A stretch of 64,000 nucleotides of DNA, taken from NCBI RefSeq assembly GCF_900112025.1, contig NZ_FOKL01000010.1, positions 157,949 to 221,948 on the forward strand, in the 5' to 3' direction. How positions within the stretch are numbered: position 1 is the first letter of the stretch; every line of letters starts with the position of its first letter. Below, one piece after another: positions 29,101-37,922 of the stretch. Below the pieces are notes generated by a model. It did no database searches and was not told where the DNA came from. It saw nothing but the letters and a program-made list of their open reading frames with translations. The translations under genes and the position numbers were made by a program. This DNA is from Janthinobacterium sp. 344 (lineage in GTDB: Bacteria; Pseudomonadota; Gammaproteobacteria; Burkholderiales; Burkholderiaceae_D).

Positions 29101-32100
29101 GCGTTGTCGCCCAGCAGCACATCGCGCTCGGCCGACAGCGTCAATTTACCGCTCGGCAAGACCACCGACGTGTCCAGGCTGATGCTATTGCCGCTCAGCG
29201 CCACTTCGGCGCCCAGGGCGCCAGCCAGGGCCGCATTCGTCGGCGTGGCGGCGGCACCGCCCGCTGCGCTGACCTTGACGGCACCGCCCGCCGTGAGGCG
29301 ATTGACGGATCCGGCCGCGCCCGTCAACAGCGGCGTGTTGATCAGCAGATCGCCGCCGCTGTAGTGATAGCCATTCGTGGCCGTATCCCACGCGCTTTGC
29401 GACTGGTACACGGACAGGCTGCCCTTGTTGTTGGCCGTCAGCTGTTCGCTGGCATTCAGCGCCACCTGGCCAAAGCCCAGCACCAGGCGGTCCAGATTGT
29501 GGATGGTGTCGGGACGGCTGTCCGGCGTGAAGCCGAACTCGATGCGCCTGGCATCGACCTGCAGCTTGCCGCTGCCCGTGCCGGGGCCATTGGCGACGAC
29601 GGCGCCGGGCGCATTCGTCGCGCCCTGCCACACCAGCGTGTCCGTGTGGATGCGCGCCAGCGCGTCGGTGCCGCCATAGCCGTAGATAGCCGGCGTATTG
29701 AGCACCAGGCGCGACAGCGACGACTTGCCCGTGGCCGCATCGATGGTCGACAGCTGCGACGCATCATAGAAGTTGAAGGAATTGCGCGCCGTCAGGCCCA
29801 GATTTTCCAGCGCCGGTGCGCCCGTGCTGGTGTCGCCGCGCAGCAGGCGGTCGAGCACATCCTGGTTCAGCGCCAGGCCGTCCGGCAAGGCGCCGCGGGC
29901 GCTGGCGTCCGCCAGCGACGCTGCACTGCCCACATTGATCGACCCCATCGCCAGCACCAGGTTGCGCGTGCCGTAGCGCACGTTGTCGCGCAGGGTAAAC
30001 GCGCGCTCCGTCACGGCGGCGATGGTGCCCTCGGAATACAGCGCGGTGCTGCCGCCGCAGGCGCCGTCAGCCTTCTTGCAGGCGCCGATATCGATGATGC
30101 CGGGGCCATACGATTCGGACGACGGCGGCGCGGCCGGCAGCATGTCCAGCCAGCCGTTCGAGACGGCCAGCACGCTACCCATGGGCTCGTACACATAGCC
30201 GTCGCGGGAATCCCAGGCGGCCTTGCCGCGGCCCAGCGTATTGATGCCGGAGCCCTGCTCGAGGACGATGCCGTCGTCTTTTCTCGCCGTCACCAGAAAC
30301 ACTTCGGCCGCCTTCAGCACGGCGCCGTCGCGCAGCACGATGCCGCCCGCCGATTCGTTGATGGCGGCGATATTGGCGCGCTGGTTGCTGCCCGTGCCAA
30401 AGGCGCTGTAGGTCACGCGCGGCAAGCCGCCGATGCCCACGCGCTGGGCGCCAAAGGCGTTGATCTGCGACGCATGCACGGACACGCCATTGAAATCTGC
30501 CAGCGGCGCCGTGCCGTCGGCCAGCACTTCGTAGCGGGTCGACGCATGGTTGCCCGTGCCCAGCAGCAGGGAGCCGCCGAAGCCCCCTGCGGCCGGCGCA
30601 TACAGGGCGCTGCCATCCATCATCAATGGCGTGTGGTTGTCCATGACGCTGTGCACGGACGGGGCGATCAGCTGCACTCGCACGCCCTTGGCATCGCGCT
30701 CGAGCGCGGCGCGTGGCACGCCGTCGCGCGTGGCCTGCGCCACGGCAAAGGCGGCATAGCCCGTTTCATTGTATTGCGAGTAGGTACGCAGCACGTCGGC
30801 CGGCGTCAGGATGGCTTGCTGCGCCACCGCGTCGCGGATCGCCGTGCCGGCGATGCCCGTCTGCGCCGCCGTGGCAAACGAGCCATTGCGCATGGCGATC
30901 GTGCCGCCCGTCTCGACGGCGCCGGCCAGGCCATTCAGTTCCACGCGGAAGGCACCGGGCAGCAGGGCGAAATTCGAAGGCAGCAAGGTGTAGGTGCCGG
31001 CCGCCAGGCCGGGCACGCCCGCGGCTATGGTGATCTGGCGTCCCACGGCGGGCTTGCCCGCGCCTTGCTCGGCCGTCAAAGGCGCCACGTCCGGCTGCAC
31101 GCCGGGAATGATGGCGTACACGGGATTGGTATTCAGGCCGGGCAGGGTAAAACCGCCGTTCGGCTTCATCTGCACCAACGGAGTGAGGCGCGCGTCGGTG
31201 GAGCCGCCGCGTCCGGCCAGGAAGGCCGCGCCCGTCAAGGTGCCGCCGCCCGACATGTCGAGCACGGCGCCTTGTTGCACGTCGATGGCGGCGCCCGTCA
31301 AGGCGATCTCCGGGCCATTGCCCACGCCCTTGAAGACGACATCGTTGCCGTCATACAGGTAGCTCAAGCCATCGAGCGTGCCGCCGTACGGCATCGTCAA
31401 GCCTGTCGCGCTGACGGACGTCAGGCTGCCCGGCAACAGGTTGACGCGGCCCGTATTGGCTTCGAAGCCTTCGGCGCCCAGGTTGATCTGGCCCAGCGGC
31501 GCGCGCAGCACGCCATGCTGGTTGATGGTGGGCGCAACCAGGCTCAGGGTGCCGAACACGGAGAACGGCTGGTTCGGCATGGCGCCGTCGCCGCTGCGTC
31601 CGATATTGAGCGTGCGCAGCGGATCGAGCGTGACGCGGATATTGCCATACTCGTCGATGCCGCTCTTCTGGCCCACCGTGACCATGCCGCTGTCGCCCGT
31701 GGCCGGGTAGATCTGCGCGGCCACCAGGGTGGCATTGCCGGGCTGGTACAGGGCGGCGCTGTTCGACAGGCGCATGTCGCCGCGGCTGTTCAGGGTCAGC
31801 TGTTCGAAGGCGTCGCGTTCGACCACCAGGTCGGCGCCGCTGCTCTGCGCGATGGTGCCGCGCGTGCCCATGTTGACCTCGCCCGCGATATCGAGCATGC
31901 CCGCATCGATCTGCAGCAGGGAATCCTCGGCCACCAGGGGCACGCCCAGCATGCCGCGCCCCTTGCCCAGGTTCTTCGAGCCTTTCACGGCATTCGGCAC
32001 AATGTAGTCGTCCTTCTGCACGCGCGACGCCGTTCCCAGGCGCACGTACGGCGCCGCCAGGTGTACCTGGCTGGCAAGGCTGTCCGCCTTGTCCTGGCCA

Positions 32101-35100
32101 TCGGGCACAGGCTGCTGCGCCAGGCCCAGCGAGGTGGCGCTCAGGCGCAGGCTCTGGCCCAGCGACAGGTTGACGTCGCCGTCAAAACTGAGCATGCCGT
32201 TCACGTGCAGGGCCAGGTTGTCGAAGCCGCCCGCCTGCACGCGGTCGGCGCCCAGGCGCGCGCTGCCGTAGCGCAGCGCCGCATCCTGCTGGCCGGCGCG
32301 CAAGTCGTCGGGCAAGGCGCTCTCGCCCTGCACCTGCGCCAGCTGCATTTCGCGCGGCACGCGCACCGCGTTGTCCACGTTGTCGCCTTGCAAGTTGTAG
32401 CGGTTGACCTTGCCATAATTGGGCGTGTCCAGCGCCAGCGCCAGCGTGCCGCCGGCCGCACCGGCGCCACCGGCCGCGGCGCGCAGGGTGCCGTCGGCAA
32501 AGATGCCGTTGTACGAACTGAGAGCGATCAAACCGCCGTTGCCGGCCACGTTGACGGTGCCCTGGTTCGGCAAGTCCAGCGTGGCTTGCGCGCCGCTGGC
32601 GTCGAGCAGCGCGCCAGGACGCACGACGACGAAGGCATCGGCCGCGTCGACGCTGGCGGCATCAGCCTTGTAGCGGGCGCCGATTTCGATGCTGCCGCCC
32701 TGGTCCGCGCGGCCATAGCGCCCGCCCCGCATGTCGGTGGCGATGGTGGCGCGGCCGGCGACATCGAGCACGGCCTTGTCGCCGATCCAGATCGACGTGG
32801 CTTGTCCCTTGCCGTTCGGCACGTCCACTTCATTGCCCGTGCCAAACGTGCCTGGCAGGATGGCGATCTTGCCGCCCGAGGCAGCGAGCTTGCCATCGAT
32901 GGTGATCTGCGCATTGCCCGTCATGCTGATCTGGCGGCCCGGATCGACCTGGATGACGGCGCCCTCCTGCACCACCAGCGCGCCCTTCACGTGCGGGCTG
33001 CCGGCCGTCAGCGACAGGTCGGCGCCGGCGCGCTGCGTCAGACGGGCCTTGCGCGCATCTTCCTGGTACAGCTCCGGTGTCCACAGTTCCAGCGCGGCAC
33101 CCGGATCGGTGCCGCCCGCCACCGTGCGGCCGGTGGCGGGATTGAAACGCAGCACGGGCATGGTGACGTCGATCTGCGCATTCTTGGCCACCACCACGCC
33201 ATCGCGGCCCGTGATGGCGTAGTCGGCAAAACCACTCTGGAACAGGCTGGCGTCCAGCGCCAGCAGCGGCTTGACGGTCGCGTCGCGCCCCAGCACCGTG
33301 CCGGCCGGCAGCAGCATGCCGCGCGGCGCGCGCAGGTCGTCGGTGGCGATGCTGCCCGCCGCATACTGCGTCGTGACCGGCTGGATCGGCAAGCCGTTCG
33401 GAAAGACCGCCGCCGAGACCACGAAACCGGGATTCAAGCCATTGATGACCGTCAGCACGCTGCCGGCTGGAACGGTGGAACCAGCCCAGACATACGTCTT
33501 GTTATCGATGACGACGTGCGCGCCTGGCGGCAACAGCAGGTCGGCTCCCAGGACCAGCGGCTTCTGCACCGACACATCCACCGTCACGGGTTTGCTCAAG
33601 GCCTGGCCCGGCTTGATCACGCTGGTGGTCAGCGCGAAATCCAGGGGGATCTTCTCGCCCTTGGCGATCAGGAATTCATCGGCCAGGCGCAGGCCCACCG
33701 GGGCGCTGCTTCCCGCCGGCAACACGTCGCCGTCGAACAGCTTGCCGCCCACGCTGACGGCCGTACCGCTGTCGATGATCAGGCGTCCGCCGCCCTTCAC
33801 GCCATGGCCGCGCAATTCGCCGTCGAGCTTGAGCATGGCGCCCGTCGGCGCTTTCTCCGTCGGCAGATCGACGGCCAGGGTGATGTCGCCGCCGCGCCCG
33901 CCCTGCAGGCTGCCATTGTTCATCAGGGCCGCGCCGGACGAGACGTCGATGACGCTGCCGCCCGTCAGGTCGATGCCGCCCGAGCTTTTCAGCGTGACCT
34001 TGCCGCCATTCACATACGGCAGGCCGGCGACCGCGCCCGGATCGAGTTCCAGGTTGCTCCACACGCCGCGCGCATCGAGGCGCACGCCGGGCGCCACGCG
34101 CACGCCGGCCGTTCCCGTGGGACGGTTGTCCGGCACCAGCTTGCCGTCGACCCATACCGCGCCCGCATTCGCCAGGTGGCGCGAGATGATGTCGCCGGCG
34201 GCGATGCTGCCGCCGCGCGCGCTCACGTTGGCCTTGATGGCCACGTCGGTGGCGTGCAGGGCGATATCGCCGCCATCGGCCACGCGCAGGCCGGCGTCGA
34301 CGCTCAGGCTGTCGTAGGCATAGATTTTCAGGGCGCCCAGCTCCAGCCCGTTGAGCCAGTCGGCGTCGAGCCGCAGGGTGTCGCGGCGCTCCGCCGGCAA
34401 GGCGTCGGCCAGCAACTGGCCATCGGCGACGCCGGCCACCTTGCCGATTTGCACCTTGTTCAACACGGCTTGCGGGTTGTCGCGCATCTGGCCTGTCTTG
34501 GTATCGAAGACGGGCGTCATGTTGCCGACGATCAGCTGTCCGGCGCGTGCCGCCGACGTTTGCGCCTGCTTGTAGCCATCCACGCCCTCGTCGCGCTTGC
34601 GCTGCTGGCGTTCGCCCTGGAACACGGAGGTATCGATATCGCCCTCGAGCACGGCGGCGGCCGTGGAGACGATCACGCGGCCCGCGTCGCGGCCCACCGT
34701 GTAGCCATTTTCCAGGCGTTCGCCGGGGGCGATCAGGGCATTGGCAAACGTTTCCGTCGTGTTCGCGCCCCAGCGCGCATGCGTGCTTTCGTAGCCGCGG
34801 AACAGGCCCGTGTACAGATTGTCGCCGGGCGCGGTGCTCAGCTTGACCATCGCGCCATCGGCGCCTTTCAGCCACGTCTGCTTCACCATGCCCGTCTGCA
34901 CGTCCAGCGAGCCGCCGGCGATGTTGATGCGCGAACCAGCCTGCGTCACCAGTTCGCCACCGCCAAAGGCCACGGTGCCGCCCTGCGCCGCCCATTCGCC
35001 GATGCCGTGGCCGCTGGTATTGAGGTAGCCGCTCACTTCCAGCAAGCCGCCCGCCGTGTACCAGCGGTCGGTGGCATAGCCGTTGGTGCCGGCCGGCACC

Positions 35101-36791
35101 AGCACCAGGTCGCGGCGGTCGACCCACACGTCGCTGTTGTTCAGGTATTTGGCGTCGCGGCTGCCCGGCGCGTCGCGCTGCTCATTGCCCTGCACATTGA
35201 TCAGCACGTTATTGCTGCTCATGTCGACTTTCACGCCCACGGCGCCGGAGACGTCGATGGCGGCGTCGCGCGCCACATGGCTGCGGCGCGCCGCGTCGAC
35301 CATCACCTGGCCGCCCGTGGCCAGGGTCAGCGAATCGCCTTCGAACTCGACGTTGCCGGCCGAGACGATGCGCACCAGCGACTGGTCGCGCCGGTCCAGC
35401 GGCGTGTCCGTGCCCTTGCCCGCATCCTTCAGCAAGGTGTCGCGCTGCACGTCCAGCGCCGTGGCGCCGTTGTCGTCGATAAAAATGGCACTGACGCTGC
35501 CGCGTCCCATGGTAACGCTGGCGTCCGCGCCCGCCGCCGACAGGTGGATGGCGCCGCGGCCATTGACGCTGGTGCTCGACAGCAGCATGCCGTCCTGGCG
35601 CAGCGTGTTGCCACTGAGCGTGATGTCGCCGCCGGCCGCCTGGATCAGGCCGCTGTTGACGATGCTGCCGGCGCTGCTGCCTGCCACGCGCAGCATGTCG
35701 ACTTCATTGCCGCGCGTGCTCGAGTAGGGGTTCTTGTCCGTGCCCTGGCCCGGACGCACGACGATGGCGTCGCCGGCGGCCAGGGTGGTCTGGCCATTCG
35801 GCGTGGTGATGGTGCCCGCGTTCTCGACGCCGCGGCCGGCCAGCAGCACGTAACCGCCGCCTTCCGTCACCGTTTGCGGCTTGCGCGTGTCGATGCGCGC
35901 GCCGGCGGCGACGACGACGTCCGCCTCGGCCTTGCCATGCGTGTAGGTATTCTGGCCCGGCAGCAAGTCATTCGTGAAGGTCGGCACGGCGCCCGTGCCC
36001 TGCGCTTTTCCATACAGGCCGCTCTTGAACTGGCTGTCGCTCATGCCCATGGCGGCGGCCGCCAGGTTGCGCGTGTCGACCTGGCTGCTGCCCGTAAACA
36101 CGATGCCGTTGCGGTTGACGATCATCACCGTGCCGTCGCCCTTGATCTGGCCCTGGATCTGGCTGGGGCGCGCCAGCGGATCATTCACGCGGTTCAAGAC
36201 CGCCCAGTTCGATTTCTGGTCAAACTGCAAGGTGGTGTTCTTGCCGATATTAAAGCTTTCCCAGTTCAGGATCGCCTTCTCGTCCGTCTGCACGACCTTC
36301 ACGACGGTCTTGCCGTCGGCCTGGGTCTGCACGGGGCCCTGGGCGTTGAGCCAGCCCGCCGTGAGGCTGTTCGTGTCCACCTGCAAGCCGCCCTTGACCA
36401 GGCCATCGGGGGCGCCGCCCGCCGCCAGCGCGGCCTGGCGCGCGGCCGCCTGCACCGCCTGTTCGGCGGCGATGCCGCGCGCCGCCAGCAAGAGATTGTT
36501 CAGCGATTGCTGCAGCTTGCCCTCGGCCTGTTGCTGCTGCGCTTGCGGATTGGTCAGCAAGGCTGCCGGCTGGCCATTCGGCAAGCGTCCCGTGGTGGCG
36601 GCCGCGCCCTGGTTGGCGCCCTTGCCCGCGAACCAGGCGCCGCTGAACGGCTGCTGCGCCTGCGCGCCGCCCGCCTGCAGCAGCATGGCGATGGCCAGCG
36701 CCAGCGGTTTCAGGCGCACCGGGCGCCCGGACTGACTGCCCGCCATGGCGGAGGAGGATGCGTGTTTCGTGACCGACTTGCTTCGCTGCAT
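23157..36791 (-). CDS. Giant filamentous-haemagglutinin-family two-partner-secretion exoprotein (TpsA)
   Basis: This 4544-residue exoprotein should be threaded through the neighbouring TpsB to the cell surface or medium. It has an extended basic N-terminus and a signal peptide (LALAIAMLLQAGGAQA, cleavage near residue 45). A TPS/haemagglutination domain occupies about residues 130-390, with NWESFNIGKNTTLQF (176-190) and NRNGIVF (226-232). A very long beta-helical body has many Gly/Asn/Asp-rich strands and recurrent LPAGTVL/LPAGSVL segments. A C-terminal DUF3739-like region (PPGDIDLIAPLGTIDAGEAGIRVSGNVNLAA) lies near residue 4380. Size, C-terminus and gene context match PdtA of Pseudomonas. The ATG has AGGG 9-10 nt upstream. 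A 100-bp stretch near 27,050 has unusually low GC. The long plus-strand frames opposite it are shadows of its codon bias. Confidence 0.93.
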   Translation of the reverse strand: MQRSKSVTKHASSSAMAGSQSGRPVRLKPLALAIAMLLQAGGAQAQQPFSGAWFAGKGANQGAAATTGRLPNGQPAALLTNPQAQQQQAEGKLQQSLNNLLLAARGIAAEQAVQAAARQAALAAGGAPDGLVKGGLQVDTNSLTAGWLNAQGPVQTQADGKTVVKVVQTDEKAILNWESFNIGKNTTLQFDQKSNWAVLNRVNDPLARPSQIQGQIKGDGTVMIVNRNGIVFTGSSQVDTRNLAAAAMGMSDSQFKSGLYGKAQGTGAVPTFTNDLLPGQNTYTHGKAEADVVVAAGARIDTRKPQTVTEGGGYVLLAGRGVENAGTITTPNGQTTLAAGDAIVVRPGQGTDKNPYSSTRGNEVDMLRVAGSSAGSIVNSGLIQAAGGDITLSGNTLRQDGMLLSSTSVNGRGAIHLSAAGADASVTMGRGSVSAIFIDDNGATALDVQRDTLLKDAGKGTDTPLDRRDQSLVRIVSAGNVEFEGDSLTLATGGQVMVDAARRSHVARDAAIDVSGAVGVKVDMSSNNVLINVQGNEQRDAPGSRDAKYLNNSDVWVDRRDLVLVPAGTNGYATDRWYTAGGLLEVSGYLNTSGHGIGEWAAQGGTVAFGGGELVTQAGSRINIAGGSLDVQTGMVKQTWLKGADGAMVKLSTAPGDNLYTGLFRGYESTHARWGANTTETFANALIAPGERLENGYTVGRDAGRVIVSTAAAVLEGDIDTSVFQGERQQRKRDEGVDGYKQAQTSAARAGQLIVGNMTPVFDTKTGQMRDNPQAVLNKVQIGKVAGVADGQLLADALPAERRDTLRLDADWLNGLELGALKIYAYDSLSVDAGLRVADGGDIALHATDVAIKANVSARGGSIAAGDIISRHLANAGAVWVDGKLVPDNRPTGTAGVRVAPGVRLDARGVWSNLELDPGAVAGLPYVNGGKVTLKSSGGIDLTGGSVIDVSSGAALMNNGSLQGGRGGDITLAVDLPTEKAPTGAMLKLDGELRGHGVKGGGRLIIDSGTAVSVGGKLFDGDVLPAGSSAPVGLRLADEFLIAKGEKIPLDFALTTSVIKPGQALSKPVTVDVSVQKPLVLGADLLLPPGAHVVIDNKTYVWAGSTVPAGSVLTVINGLNPGFVVSAAVFPNGLPIQPVTTQYAAGSIATDDLRAPRGMLLPAGTVLGRDATVKPLLALDASLFQSGFADYAITGRDGVVVAKNAQIDVTMPVLRFNPATGRTVAGGTDPGAALELWTPELYQEDARKARLTQRAGADLSLTAGSPHVKGALVVQEGAVIQVDPGRQISMTGNAQITIDGKLAASGGKIAILPGTFGTGNEVDVPNGKGQATSIWIGDKAVLDVAGRATIATDMRGGRYGRADQGGSIEIGARYKADAASVDAADAFVVVRPGALLDASGAQATLDLPNQGTVNVAGNGGLIALSSYNGIFADGTLRAAAGGAGAAGGTLALALDTPNYGKVNRYNLQGDNVDNAVRVPREMQLAQVQGESALPDDLRAGQQDAALRYGSARLGADRVQAGGFDNLALHVNGMLSFDGDVNLSLGQSLRLSATSLGLAQQPVPDGQDKADSLASQVHLAAPYVRLGTASRVQKDDYIVPNAVKGSKNLGKGRGMLGVPLVAEDSLLQIDAGMLDIAGEVNMGTRGTIAQSSGADLVVERDAFEQLTLNSRGDMRLSNSAALYQPGNATLVAAQIYPATGDSGMVTVGQKSGIDEYGNIRVTLDPLRTLNIGRSGDGAMPNQPFSVFGTLSLVAPTINQHGVLRAPLGQINLGAEGFEANTGRVNLLPGSLTSVSATGLTMPYGGTLDGLSYLYDGNDVVFKGVGNGPEIALTGAAIDVQQGAVLDMSGGGTLTGAAFLAGRGGSTDARLTPLVQMKPNGGFTLPGLNTNPVYAIIPGVQPDVAPLTAEQGAGKPAVGRQITIAAGVPGLAAGTYTLLPSNFALLPGAFRVELNGLAGAVETGGTIAMRNGSFATAAQTGIAGTAIRDAVAQQAILTPADVLRTYSQYNETGYAAFAVAQATRDGVPRAALERDAKGVRVQLIAPSVHSVMDNHTPLMMDGSALYAPAAGGFGGSLLLGTGNHASTRYEVLADGTAPLADFNGVSVHASQINAFGAQRVGIGGLPRVTYSAFGTGSNQRANIAAINESAGGIVLRDGAVLKAAEVFLVTARKDDGIVLEQGSGINTLGRGKAAWDSRDGYVYEPMGSVLAVSNGWLDMLPAAPPSSESYGPGIIDIGACKKADGACGGSTALYSEGTIAAVTERAFTLRDNVRYGTRNLVLAMGSINVGSAASLADASARGALPDGLALNQDVLDRLLRGDTSTGAPALENLGLTARNSFNFYDASQLSTIDAATGKSSLSRLVLNTPAIYGYGGTDALARIHTDTLVWQGATNAPGAVVANGPGTGSGKLQVDARRIEFGFTPDSRPDTIHNLDRLVLGFGQVALNASEQLTANNKGSLSVYQSQSAWDTATNGYHYSGGDLLINTPLLTGAAGSVNRLTAGGAVKVSAAGGAAATPTNAALAGALGAEVALSGNSISLDTSVVLPSGKLTLSAERDVLLGDNAKLDLAGRKIDFYDTSKYSWGGDVILDSREGDVRQAAASVIDVSAVNNRAGKLSVIATGEAAGTADLRGSLLGGASGSYDAGGTQVAYAAGGLELRAQHVGDFAGLNQRLTTGKVFGSRSFQLKQGNLAIGDELKAREVSVSVDGGSLTVNGRIDASGEQVGSIRLAGRDGVTIQSGAVLDAHGTLLRTDSYGQVIEAPNRAVIELASPGGRLTLEGGARFDLRSGDKGGNYGSIDLNARRLGGATGDDIDIDAAGALNIAGARTINVNAFWQYKDAPAGTGKDADGRSYQGINQAYLDEKHADSQVFMAKALANGNLMNNKLRGLRGDANAFHLRPGVEIVSATPGGDLHIDGDIDLSGHRYDGVNPLARLSGVYGSGEAGALVLRAGGKLSVFGSITDGFDTSVLPVTIDDKGWQLVKGRLPWGGEVVVPQAGLVTLAEDTYFKSGTSVNFAVPMKAMELRSGTLLAARATLTAELNLPAGSVLGGAVRNADGSVLYAAGTVLPKALTLSSGMQLDAGLRLPGAARVAAMVWPANVALPFPEGRPWDVADSTNAVNGVVLASALALDKGSVLPAGTVVRLPGDVTMVSLRSADGSGSQGRNLALAPMLAQGSQAWSLRLVGGADTAAADTRALKPHAKDAHLMLADTHYGLDAVTSIVPGTGSPAKYIFSEAALLEGYPEGEVDIEMYFGNEETMLEYAAYLVVKVADGTPPEKVTSVEPARQPLFSVLRTGTGDLDLLAAGDFDMRSLYGVYTAGTQSASPLVDGKDLFNLPRGLNAKGQLLGALGEDFTPFVDGGSQSLYRAWYPEHGGNLLLRAQGDVKGDTLASFTQRREDAIGWLRAQQDTSDIGTWLWRQGSGSTGAGVPTAWWINFGTYVARPEGVDLFSGLPGLSGFTGIGTLGGGNLLLQAGGDAGMLASRADAGGEFAPRSQGLNVAVGSTGRVTPDGKLLLTGGGDLDIRIGGGLNPVAEVRSFDSNSDRPNPNTRFERQLPSLNSTLTNLRGALRLEAGAVGGIELRFDRADPTESRPYETYTAGTAIASGGPILVPGDSGVRIDARGDVVLGGVADAGRVKQLGYGSPFSYQGVERTGEGWSWFSLWTPATAIDLFSAGGNLTPTSSWINATPGDNHAPTDGRFVMPSVLRAVAASGSLYYGNASLGRLGGDGGKVDMPQNGVILAPSPVAPQFVRTGTGQLEMLAADSIHAAGYPITPSGADPRMLPNPFNPGFVGALDKVWFGLLPLHNVSADALAPGALKWFGTTSNGASDANQQVYPLFSMTPPTVSDYVPASQLPAHFYANSGDIVGLRTGGIVYRGNLKGVSGALGLWYEGSGPVAVRAGRDIVNSGTPLGNVESVPDGAAGWTGQPFANSPELPEKPVVFGSSSARGNLFVHRHADDVSVVSAGRDIRYSTFYVAGPGQLNVSAGRDLYMADKAELRSLGSIVHVGQDKRGDGAGISVAAGVGRNGPDYAAFAARYLDPAKLADPSKPLADQAGSAVYVYGGKLTLADWLRGQFAYSGDEAGAAAFLGTKQAELEKAGQQTGAVRRDLAREYAQVSQLHLVNWLTTRFGGDSGLGIRYDPATDARSFFAALPKEQQQVYLSNVYFAELKAAGREYNDPDGVRRGSYLRGRVAIATLFPAQDKAGKKIEYQGDLTMFSSALYTVNGYGGVFTKRPVAGVRYLSPQEWAEAGRPDYNVPYVTVNDAGIHTDFGGDIGITVPGGRALIGVDGGYAPGEGSGVLTQGQGDIQMYAKDSILLGQSRIFTTFGGNILAWSATGDINAGRGTKSTVVYTPQRRTYDSIGLVSLSPSTPTTGAGIATLNPIPEVPPGDIDLIAPLGTIDAGEAGIRVSGNVNLAALQVVNAENIQVQGKSTGMPAIVSVNVGALSNASAAASQAVTAAQDVLQRERAATRQAQPSLFTVKVLGFGNETVDEGGAGKGSDPQASLYQPAGVVQVLGAGPLTAPQLQALTPGERRGLQP

Positions 36792-36925
36792 GGCGACATT
36801 CCCTTTTCATGTTCCGTTGCTGACCGATATCGCGAGGCGGCGCGCGCCACGCACGGGGGCGGGCGGCAGGCACTGATTCGCGGCTTCCAGCAGCATTGAC
36901 AGCGGACAAGGGCCGGGACTGCAAA

Positions 36926-36943
36926 AGGTCATGAAAATGTCAT
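36926..36943 (+). promoter_or_regulatory. Pho-box-like direct repeat between fecR and tpsA (opposite orientation)
   Basis: AGGTCAT-GAAA-ATGTCAT has the 7+4+7 spacing of a Pho box; the half-sites match CTGTCAT at 5 and 6 of 7 positions. It lies about 135 nt upstream of the tpsA start, but its direct repeats read on the plus strand, against the direction of tpsA. It could be a PhoB contact, an unrelated repeat or chance. Confidence 0.3.
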
Positions 36944-36974
36944 AATCGGGGGCACTGCGCCGCCAGCGACATGG

Positions 36975-37922
36975 CTAGCCGAACAGCACGATGCCGCCGG
37001 GCAGCCGCGTCACGCGCGCGCCATACGCGTCCTGGATCAGGGCGATCACATCATCGAGGCGGTCGAGTGAAAAGCTGGCCTGCACGCGGGTCTTGCCCAG
37101 CACCTCGTTGTTCAAGATGAGCTTGCCGGGACGGTAGCGGTTCACCTCCGCCACCACGTCAGAGAGGGTGCTTTGCTTGAACACCAGCAGGCGCTGGCGC
37201 CAGGCGCTGACCTCGCCCGCCCGCACGGCGCGCGTGATGCCGAAATGCGCGGGGCGGTAGCGCAGCTGCTCGCCGGCCGCCAGTTCCGCATCGTTGCCGT
37301 TCTGCACCACGCGCAGGCGTCCCGCCAGGCACGTCACGCACACTTCCTGGCCGAACAGGCGAATATTGAAGCGCGCGCTGCCGGCCGAGACGCTGCCGTC
37401 GCCCGCCTGCACGCGCAGGCGCGCCGCGCCGCGCAGGCCGGCCTGGAATTCCGCCTCGCCGGCCAGCAGCACCAGCGCCGCCGTGCCATCCTGCACGGGC
37501 GCCGCGTCGAAGCGCGTCTGCGTATTCATCTGCACCAGCACGCCGCCGTCGAGCGCCACTTCGCGCTGCTCGCCCGTGCCGGTGGCGTAGTCGGCGGCAA
37601 GACCGGCCACGGCCGGCCACAGGTCCGTGGGCGGCCGCAGCACCAGCAAGCCCAGCGAGGCGGCCACGGCGCCGCCCAGCCAGGCGCGCCGCGCCACGTT
37701 CACGGGCTGCTGCGCCCGCTTGACGGCGCGCGCGGCCGGCGCCATCGCGCCCCACACGGCGCGCGCCTCGGCAAACGCCGTCGCATGCGCGCGGCTGCGC
37801 GCGCACCAGTGGCGAAACACTTGCGCATCGCGCTCGCTGACCTGGCCCGAGGCCAGGCGCACGACCCACGCCTGCGCTTCCTTCTGGATGACACCCATGT
37901 CGTCTTCCGCTTGTTCAATCAT
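36975..37922 (-). CDS. FecR-family anti-sigma factor
   Basis: FecR-type proteins sit in the inner membrane, hold the cognate ECF sigma factor and pass on the signal received in the periplasm. The 315-residue product has a cytoplasmic N-terminal domain with the family motif (AQAWVVRLASGQVSERDAQVFRHWCARSRAHATAFAEA) and one membrane helix (about 80-100: AWLGGAVAASLGLLVL). The periplasmic FecR domain follows (YATGTGEQREVALDGGVLVQMN, DRLDDVIALIQDAYG near the end), with an STN-like C-terminal lobe. I chose the ATG at 37922, which overlaps the sigma factor gene by 8 nt; the longer open frame upstream is a shadow of that gene. The partner is the adjacent FecI-type factor. Confidence 0.92.
   Translation of the reverse strand: MIEQAEDDMGVIQKEAQAWVVRLASGQVSERDAQVFRHWCARSRAHATAFAEARAVWGAMAPAARAVKRAQQPVNVARRAWLGGAVAASLGLLVLRPPTDLWPAVAGLAADYATGTGEQREVALDGGVLVQMNTQTRFDAAPVQDGTAALVLLAGEAEFQAGLRGAARLRVQAGDGSVSAGSARFNIRLFGQEVCVTCLAGRLRVVQNGNDAELAAGEQLRYRPAHFGITRAVRAGEVSAWRQRLLVFKQSTLSDVVAEVNRYRPGKLILNNEVLGKTRVQASFSLDRLDDVIALIQDAYGARVTRLPGGIVLFG

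Noticed and set aside
23157..36791. Repeats in tpsA as a CRISPR or tandem satellite array
   Set aside because: They are short, irregular protein-level motifs in frame, with no constant spacer length.
27804..36899. A 3031-codon open frame on the plus strand opposite the giant exoprotein gene
   Set aside because: It is the antisense shadow of a GC-rich gene with strong third-position bias; its product has His/Arg/Ala-rich low-complexity sequence, no family and no ribosome site.
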